Shown: positions 57,001 to 64,000 of the stretch, in pieces
Numbering within the stretch: position 1 is the first letter of the stretch
Layout: each line of letters begins with the position of its first letter
Position numbers and translations under genes: made by a program
NCBI GenBank assembly: GCA_038363925.1
Contig: JAQQWL010000008.1
Span: 1-64,000 of the forward strand
Reading direction: 5' to 3'
DNA from: Apiospora phragmitis
Lineage: Eukaryota; Ascomycota; Sordariomycetes; Amphisphaeriales; Apiosporaceae
Length of the DNA stretch: 64,000 nt
Notes under the pieces: model-generated
What the model was told of the DNA's origin: nothing
The model's input: the letters and a program-made list of their open reading frames with translations, nothing else
Database searches by the model: none

Positions 57001-59426
57001 ACGACCAATCTTTCAATGCCGAGGACAGAACTCTTGACTATGGCACTGTAAGACGCTATCCGAACAAAAGAGCTGATAGACAACCTATACCGATAGACTG
57101 GGCAGTACCATCTTCTGGCAGTCCAGGCGATGCCCACCAAGCTACAAGCCATATTGAGGTTTCCCCGTCTAGAGTCCACAATCCTGCTACCTTTGTTATC
57201 CGAAGTGCCTCGTCTCAGGACGTCACACCTCAGTTGACCCCACACGGAAACAAGAGTAAGAAAGGCAAGAGCAAGGCTAAGAAGAATCAGCAGAAACTGA
57301 GTGAACAGTCCAGCAGTTACATGCTCCCGGCCACTGCCTACCAGCCTGCTGATGCAGCCGTCTCCGAGCAGCTACCTTCTCAACCCTAGCATGGTTCGAG
57401 AAATACTGTTGGAGCTTCACTGAACCCTCAGGGCTTTGACCTGCACAGTGAGCATTCCAGATCTCCGCGCAGAAATGCCTTGCAGGGACGTCAAGGATCC
57501 GATCCGGCCAAGGATATCTCAGGCCCTCCACATGAACACCATCGGGGTGGGCTCAATGTCATTGGGCAATGCGAGCTTCAACGTCCTTCACAGGATGTAG
57601 GTGGTGCAAGAGAAACCGATTCGTCCTCCACTTCTTCATATTTCGAGCCCAACCCAGACAAGCCAGTTGGTTATTCTACATTCGGCATTTCTCCACCTCG
57701 CCCTTCAAGGCACAACTCCCAAGGACAAGGTATACCAATGCCGTACACTTCACCCACAACGGAGCCTTTTCCCCAATATGATGAGTATGACTACCAGAGC
57801 CTGCGGCCTCAGATGCTCAGCTACTCACCCCGAGCATATGAAGAGGCAACAGCAGCTCCTGACAGTGACATCAAAAAGTCACGCGTCCTGAATCCGGCAG
57901 CAGTGGAGTTTGTATCGCCCTCCCGTACTGCAGAGACACTAACGGAAGGCAATACGCTTATGAACAATGGTAAAAGCATCGCTACTCCATTGAAATTCAC
58001 CCCCGTTGTTCATATGCCCATGCTGCCGACTCAAAGTCCTGAGCCATCTCCTACTACTGTTACACCTGCTTTACCAGCCTATCCAGTGGCTGCCCAAGCT
58101 AAGCAGCATGATGATATTAACAAGCCTAGCTCTCCTGCCACAGTAATGAATGATCACAAGGGCAACGACAAGGAAAGCAAGGGTGGAGACAAGAGAGAAG
58201 GACAAAGCGAGATTAAAGACTTTGCATCCTTGCACGAGTCTCACAAGTCTACAGCTGATTCCGTAATCCCAGCGGACAAGACTGGTCATGCAGAAGAGCG
58301 AAAGAGCCCAGTAAAGAAGCGTCAGGAGGCCTGGAACAAACACAAACAGAACAAAAAGTCCAAGAGTCAGACTTCACAGGGAACTCAGCCCACAGGAAAT
58401 GGCAACGGGGAGCAGGGCCTAAAGGAATCTGGCAACAAGGCACAGTCCTCCGATGCTAAAACTGCAAGCCATTCGAATGACGAGACAGACAAGCAACAGC
58501 GCGACAATAGTCAGACTCGAAAACAGGATCAGTCTGGGCAAAAAGATGTCGTTTCCAGGGGGGCCAATGCCAAGGGTAAATCTGCTACCAAAGAGGTGCC
58601 TGCCAATCAACCTGTCGTTCCTGGTGCTACTTGGGTAGATACCGAGCCCACGAAGGCGACCAAGAAGAAGAACACAAAGCGCCATGCTGTTAAGGGCAAG
58701 GCGTCTGCAAAACCAGCTAGTAGCAGTGTCACTGCTGCTCCCACAATGTCTCAAGAGCCCGACGTTAAGGGAGAACAAGGCTCGGGTTCTCAAGCAACAA
58801 GCCGCGGAGGTGGCTTTGAGAACAAGGCTAAGGGTAGCCAAAAGACTGGAGATAAGAGCCAAGATGACCTCGAGAAAGCCGTTGCTCCAGCTCCAAAGGT
58901 CATCTCGGACGCTGCTGGCAAAGCTCCAACGGGGACTACAGATGAGGCTAAGCAGCGAGAGAACCTTGCCACTCAGCCCAATGAAGCTGAACAGAGCATT
59001 TCTAAGGAGTCCGGCACAAAGCTGCAGAAAGAGGTGGAAGCTTCCTCTTCCAACCAGGCCAAGAAATGGAAGGGGAAAAAGCAGAAGGGATTGGCCGCAA
59101 GTCAAAGTGTCACCTCGCAAGACAAGGATCAGACAGCCTCGTCTGCCGTTACTCCTGCCACTACTGATGCCAAGGTAGAAGTAGAGCGGCGCGATACAAT
59201 GGTGTCTCTGAGCAAGGCCGACTTACCATTAATCCTTGACGACATCGAGAAGGTTGTTTCGCCTTCCCCGGGCTCCAAAACCCCGAGTTTGCGTGATGCT
59301 CCTGCTCCCAGCAGTTCCCCCTGGAGAAAGGACAGCAAGGCAAAGGCCTCCGACAAGAGAAATGAGGAGGACACCAGCGTTCTCTCCGAGACACTTCGTG
59401 AGGGCGATGAGCGTAAGGGTGGTTAA
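54067..59426 (+). CDS. Large RRM protein, interrupted by an in-frame TAG
   Basis: RNA-binding-type protein of about 1745 codons from ATG 54067 (MLSSSTMAMAHFKPELNARA) with introns 54815-54877 and 56253-56311. A single RRM lies at about residues 660-735: LYVGPFQPGELLSPESERKV, FDAFSAFGDIINL, then GAAFVRFKK across intron 2 and AFEAKVQLNGKMFDF. The N-terminal 230 residues look folded (SYYDLHTYWDSTDLWGF, WNVLQHLYWETQG). The rest is Ser/Pro/Gln-rich, ending in a Lys-rich disordered tail and a short ILDDIEKVVSPSPGSK motif. The frame is stopped by TAG at 57387-57389 (codon 1067) but continues open in the same frame for 2037 bases. It looks like one gene with a nonsense change, a readthrough site or an error. 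Function otherwise unknown. Confidence 0.8.
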
Positions 59427-60043
59427 ACCCTCACTCAAACCCCCTTTGCCCGGCCCTGCATGACTGAGATCGTGTTAGCACCACCACAGCACTGGCACCA
59501 AAAAGAGATGGGGTGTTGGTGACGATCGTGCCACATATTTGCTTGTTTTGTTCACTCGGCATCACACCCTTCAGGAGGCTAAGGCAGGAACCGAGTCCAT
59601 CAAGGTCAGATAGCCATGGCATATATAGGATCCAAGTAATTGGACACATCTGAGAGATGGATACCAAGACGGCTTGGTAATCCCCTGCGATACACGAGAA
59701 GAAAGAAAGACGAGAAGTTATGGCTGTTGTGTTAGAGTAGATTTCCTTGCATCTCCGTAGCTGATAATGTCTATGATATACCCCAAACCTTGTGATTCGC
59801 AACCCAGCTGGTGATCGTTACTAGACATGGAACTGACCAAGCTAGGTCAAAGGACTCCCGCATAGGGCAGGCGGGACAAGCTGATCGTCGGGTACTCTAT
59901 TCGCACAAGTCTCGTAGTTCGTATAGACAATAAGGCACTACGCTGCCCCCTCTCTATGGGTTTGTCTTCCCCCTTTGGCTCTGATAGCGGATGCTCTTAT
60001 GGCTTTTCCTTTCTTTCCCAATATAGCTGCATAGAGTATTCTC
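59427..60043. other. Intergenic between convergent genes
   Basis: 3' flanks of the RRM gene and NDUFA2. Nothing else seen. Confidence 0.5.
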
Positions 60044-60564
60044 CTAGGAAGCGGCGGACTCGTTCTTAACCAGCGTCGTTACAGTGTCCTCGATCTGCTT
60101 ATCGGATAATCCCTCTAGGCTCTGGCTCGTCTCCTTTCCGAACTCTGTGGTCTATTGTTAGCATGCGCTGTCTCCGCGTGGAAATCCAGTCCGCGAATTT
60201 CGTGTAATAGGGGACTGCTGGTATAGCATACCATATCTCGCGAACACCTTGGGCAGAGTGCCGGCTGCTTCACGCATCATAATGGGGGTCTGCGGGTTGT
60301 TCTTCTTCATCGTCGGGTATGCGCGGAGCAAGAACGATCTGTAGGGATACCGTGTTAGTCGGAAATCGGATACTGGTGCATCGTCCCTCTTGCTCTGCAA
60401 TCGGCCTTGGAGGACTTGCGCAGGAGAGGGATTGGGAGAGGCTCGCGGGTGCCGTTGTCGATCGTGGGTTACCCGTACCTGGTGGCTGCGCTGTGCTCGC
60501 CCGTCTGGCAGAACAGAAAGCGAACCTCCTTGAGGCTCTTGGCGAAAGCGTACTTGCCCGACAT
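60044..60564 (-). CDS. NDUFA2: NADH:ubiquinone oxidoreductase 10.5-kDa (B8/NDUFA2) subunit
   Basis: Accessory complex I subunit with a thioredoxin-like fold, mitochondrial matrix arm. Start ATG 60564 (MSGKYAFAKSLKEVRFLFCQ). Introns 60339-60478 and 60145-60231 give 294 nt, 97 aa, the expected size. Motifs: FCQTGEHSAATR, SFLLRAYPTMKKNNPQTPIM, MREAAGTLPKVFARYEFGKE and SLEGLSDKQIED. The two conserved positions in CQTGEHSAATR and the KNNPQTPI stretch are classic for the family. Transcribed divergently from MPC2. Confidence 0.95.
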
Positions 60565-61095
60565 GGTTGCGCGCGCCCGATTGGGGTTTCTGAGAAGTGT
60601 GCTGGGTCGGAAGGTGGAAACGGAGGTGGCTTTGGAATAGCTTCAACCAAGCATTGGATCCGATACCCGAGCTTCAATTGACGTCCGCTGCTGCTTAGCT
60701 GCAAGGCTTTGCATAAAGATTTTCCGGAGCTCGAGTTTGCATAAGACTGGAGTTATGCACATACTACAGACACTGACCTCACTGTGAGCAAGTGAAATTC
60801 GAAGGGAGGTCCACCAAATTTTTTGGTGAGCATCCCACCTACTCCGATTAAGTCCGGCGCAATCCCTGCCAATTCTGCTGTGCCCGACCTATCAATTCGT
60901 CCATCGGCGTGGGCTACCCTCCATTGGAAATCAGCTACTACGTCCTACTATCGGAGTCCCGTCATTCCCTTCTCTTCCCTCCCTCTGACAATTCTTCGGC
61001 GCGACTCGACGACATCAAGACTGCTCTGCACTCTCAACCCGAACCCGACAATCAATCGATTCCGAGCGAGGGCCATACAAAGAGACCACACAGCA
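60565..61095. other. Bidirectional promoter region, NDUFA2 and MPC2
   Basis: About 530 bases between two divergent genes for mitochondrial energy metabolism. Coordinate expression through a shared promoter is plausible. No coding sequence recognised. Confidence 0.5.
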
Positions 61096-61932
61096 ATGTC
61101 GGCGACAACCACCACCCTCTTCCGCGCCGCCCGGCCGGTCATCTTCCAGCAGGCCGCTACCCGAACCGCCTTCGCCACTGGCCGCGCCAATGCCTTCCGC
61201 AACTTTTCCCAGAAGGCTGGCCGCCGGTACCAGAGCACAGCCGCTGGCGAGGCGCCGCAGGTTGGCTGGTTCGCGCGCATGTGGAACAGCCCTGTCGGTT
61301 TCAAGACGGTGCACTTCTGGTAAGTCTTTGGGCGGACACCATTTCTCGGTGGTCACGGATTCAGGAAACTCCTGGGTGAAAATATGTGGGAGATCATATA
61401 GCAGCAAGACCTTTTATTCTGAAGCTGCAATGCCAAGAAAGGATGCAGCGGTGTCAGTGGAGGAAATGAGACATTCATGGCGCATAGCACGCGAGCACTT
61501 TCAAGCAACCAACGGGACATGATGCTGACATCAGAACTTCAGGGCTCCCGTCATGAAGTGGGCTCTGGTCATTGCGGGCATCAGCGACTTTGCGCGACCT
61601 GCTGAGAAGCTCTCCCTTACCCAGAACGCTGCTCTTACCTCGACCGGTCTGATCTGGACGAGATGGTGCACGATCATCACTCCCAAGAACTATCTGTGAG
61701 TCCCGCCCCATCGTCTACCTCCGCGCATCTATGTGCGACAAGATTGCTGATGGACGGATTCTTGTACAGCCTTGCCGCTGTCAACGGTTTCCTGGCCATC
61801 GTTGGTATCGTTCAGTGCACGCGTATCGGCTTGTACTACCGATCTCAGAAGGGCCTGCCCGCTACTGCCTCTGAAATCAAGGACGAGGCCAAGGAAAAGG
61901 CCGAGAAGGCTAAGGATGCTGTTAAGGCATAG
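61096..61932 (+). CDS. MPC2: Mitochondrial pyruvate carrier subunit 2
   Basis: Subunit of the inner-membrane pyruvate importer (MPC1/MPC2 heterodimer). Start ATG 61096 (MSATTTTLFRAARPVIFQQA), with a basic presequence-like N-terminus. Introns 61320-61542 and 61696-61769 give 540 nt, 179 aa. Conserved: SPVGFKTVHFWAPVMKWALV, IAGISDFARPAEKLSLTQNA, ALTSTGLIWTRWCTIITPKN and YLLAAVNGFLAIVGIVQCTR, i.e. three membrane helices with the RPAEKLS and IWTRW motifs. The C-terminus is Lys/Ala/Glu-rich and helical. Intact frame. Confidence 0.96.
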
Positions 61933-64000
61933 CTTGGGTGACAAAATATCGACAAACGCATACCCATCCCGGGCAACCTTCGTTAGACTCCTGGGCCAGA
62001 ATTGGGGTTTTCTGCGCGGTGATCAAGTGGAGCAGTTTCCAGGGCACGTCACTGCGCTGGATGATATGCATGTATGCCGTCTCCGGTTATGGTGCGTATC
62101 TACATTATACCTTTCCCTTAAGAATGATAGAGGCCGGGACACCTGTATAGTACTACAGTCTACTGCTAATGCATTGCCTTTTCAATAAATCATCCTACAT
62201 ATAAGTATGTTCCTACGCAGCAAGCTGTTCGGACGGCTGCTCCCTGGAGCGAGTAGTTTTTTTTCGATGGGAGAGCGGACGTGGCGACCATGACCCCTAG
62301 TGTACATAGGTGCGGTCAACCTTGAACAATATCCTAGAGTTCCCTGATCTCTAGCTCCTGTTAACTCGAGAAAGCTTCATGTCCCAGTGGGGAATCCAAG
62401 ACTGAGAAAGCGAGCACCACGCTTATAACTACCTAGGTAGTTAGTTACCAGACCATCTAGGGGATTCTAACGAACCTACACATCTAGAGCTGCCCGCGCT
62501 CTTTAAGGTGGATACGGCGCGAACACGGATCGAATCGGCGGCGAACGTCGGAAGGACTACCCCCGCCGGCGGCCGCGCATAGCGTCTATGTGCTTCTTGC
62601 TCAGGGGTTGGGTAACCCAGTATCGCAAGTGTAGGTACGTGCGAGCCACAACCTGGGGTTTCGCGACACGTCTCTGCGATTCTGCATATGAGTAACTAAT
62701 CTTTGCCCTGCAGATACCGCTTTCGAATTTGTCTTGGGACATAGGAAGTTTGTAGGGCAAAGGGGGCGGCGCGGCGGGTCGCTCAAGCCGGAGGAGCGGG
62801 CCGCAAAGACGGGAGGCTCCTCGCGGGACAGTCCGGGACTTAGGCTGCGTTCACTTTGGCTTTAAGCATGCGCGGGTGTGTTGATGAAGGTTGCCGGATT
62901 AGCCATTCGTCAGCGCCCCTCATAGGGGTTACAACGGAGCTGTGCTTAAGACTGGTCACCAGGGAGACACTTTACTGGAACACAAGGATTGGACTACGTC
63001 GTTTCATTTCTTGAAGCGACCGACAAGCGATTCAAATGACGCAGCTCGCCCATGGTTGGGAAGGAAGCTAGCTGGTCTCGCGATATAGGGGTTACGCCCC
63101 TGAGTGTCAAGCGAAGACCATTTCAAGGAGCTATTATTGCCTGGCGTTCCTGTAAAGTTATCGGAAGGGAAATGCTCTACGCCAGTTCATGGTAGGGAAA
63201 CTGATAGAGGGCTTGATCTATAGGATGGAGCGAATATGGCCAACATGTATTGAAGACTTGGTGGCGACCGCAGTTCCAGCATTGTAAGTAGCAAGTGAGG
63301 CTATTCGGATCAGATGACAGCTGAGTTGCAAACTATAATCGAGTTGTACATATATTATGAAACCCACATTAGTTGAGATGGCAGCTTCAGGCTTTGCACC
63401 ATGCTTTCCGCCAACAGCGATTCTGAATGGCCAACCATCTAGAAGTTGTCGTCGGGGGTCACGGAACCTAGTATTGACCTATATCATCACTTATATTAGC
63501 AGCATGGGAAGATATAGTCTGAAACGCCCCCCTTGGCTACTCCCACGCCTTGACTCTTGATGACCACAGACAGCACGGAGAACCCACATACGATGTTTGT
63601 TATTGAGACGAGGGAATGAGTGTCCGCTGCGGGTATTTGCAACGACTGGCAGGCCACTCAGTCATTGTGGATTCGCTGACCGCCGATAGTCATGCAAAAT
63701 TGAACACATCAGAGCAAACACAAGGTCGCTTTGGATAATCCTTAGACATTGAGTTTATCAGGTTGTCATGGGTGGAAGGTAAACATAACATGTATGCGCT
63801 CGAGTAAACTCGGACATGTTAATTTGTCACGTCGAGAGCTAGTTAATGTAACAAGGTGATCGCATTGACGAATAGTAGGGTCGACATATGATAAATTTAG
63901 GTTGAAGAACACCATGTATTCTGACTCTACTTGTCGTTCCGAGCCATTTTTGGTTGTGAGTGAGTGTATATTCTGGCGCCGTAGTTAGGTAGTCGAGTCA
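61933..64000. other. Right-end intergenic, no gene recognised
   Basis: Only short frames. Contains the 18-bp palindrome at 62426-62443. No transposon ends, tRNA or rRNA seen. Confidence 0.45.
62426..62443. repeat. 18-bp perfect palindrome
   Basis: TAACTACCTAGGTAGTTA reads identically on both strands, with centre CCTAGG. Related to the other TAGGTA/TACCTA palindromes in intergenic DNA here. Confidence 0.75.

Noticed and set aside
57316..57389. Possible intron that would remove the in-frame TAG of the RRM gene
   Set aside because: The only GT...CCCTAG candidate is 74 nt, which would shift the frame, and its donor is weak, so splicing does not explain the stop.

Overview
This is a eukaryotic window from a filamentous ascomycete (Pezizomycotina, probably Sordariomycetes). 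The evidence is short introns of about 45-270 nt with GTAAGT/GTATGT-type donors, CTAAC/CTGAC-type branch sites and CAG/TAG acceptors, compact genes on both strands, and a gene set typical of these fungi. No bacterial operon, CRISPR array, rRNA or convincing tRNA gene was found.

Layout. 1-10 kb: a badly frame-broken SHY1/SURF1 copy at the left edge, a 2OG-Fe(II) oxygenase, an unrecognised gene, AIM11, and a second unrecognised gene at 8.5-10.1 kb. 10.9-20.7 kb: pantothenate kinase, a RAX1-like RGS membrane protein, a 625-bp TA-flanked inverted-repeat transposon relic that is very AT-rich, a DUF1348 protein, and a PMP20-type peroxiredoxin. 21.8-31 kb: RPL24, the tRNA adenosine deaminase TAD1, the NAC beta subunit EGD1, and a 1357-aa RNA-dependent RNA polymerase. 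32-40 kb: D-lactate dehydrogenase, 4.4 kb with no recognisable gene, then RPS4. 40.5-46.6 kb: a protein with two telobox-like Myb repeats, a DUF7704 membrane protein, and an uncharacterised multi-pass membrane protein. 48-54 kb: IVY1, NUP53, FMP46. 54-59.4 kb: a very long RRM protein interrupted by one in-frame TAG. 60-62 kb: complex I subunit NDUFA2 and mitochondrial pyruvate carrier MPC2, transcribed divergently. 62-64 kb: no gene seen.

The genes are mostly conserved housekeeping functions: mitochondrial respiration (SHY1, DLD1, NDUFA2, MPC2, AIM11, FMP46), translation (RPL24, RPS4, EGD1, TAD1), CoA synthesis and nuclear pore. They do not form a cluster. Genes for genome or RNA surveillance (RdRP, telobox Myb) sit in the same window as a transposon relic whose arms look RIP-mutated.

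The most striking window-wide property is that many otherwise conserved genes need single-base insertions or deletions to read through, often at C/G runs, while about thirteen others splice to exact open frames. This is most simply residual indel error in a draft assembly. It matters for anyone using these gene models. I did not find convincing evidence of a new multi-gene system. The best leads are the transposon relic, the in-frame stop in the RRM gene, the repeated TAGGTACCTA-type palindromes, and several uncharacterised proteins.
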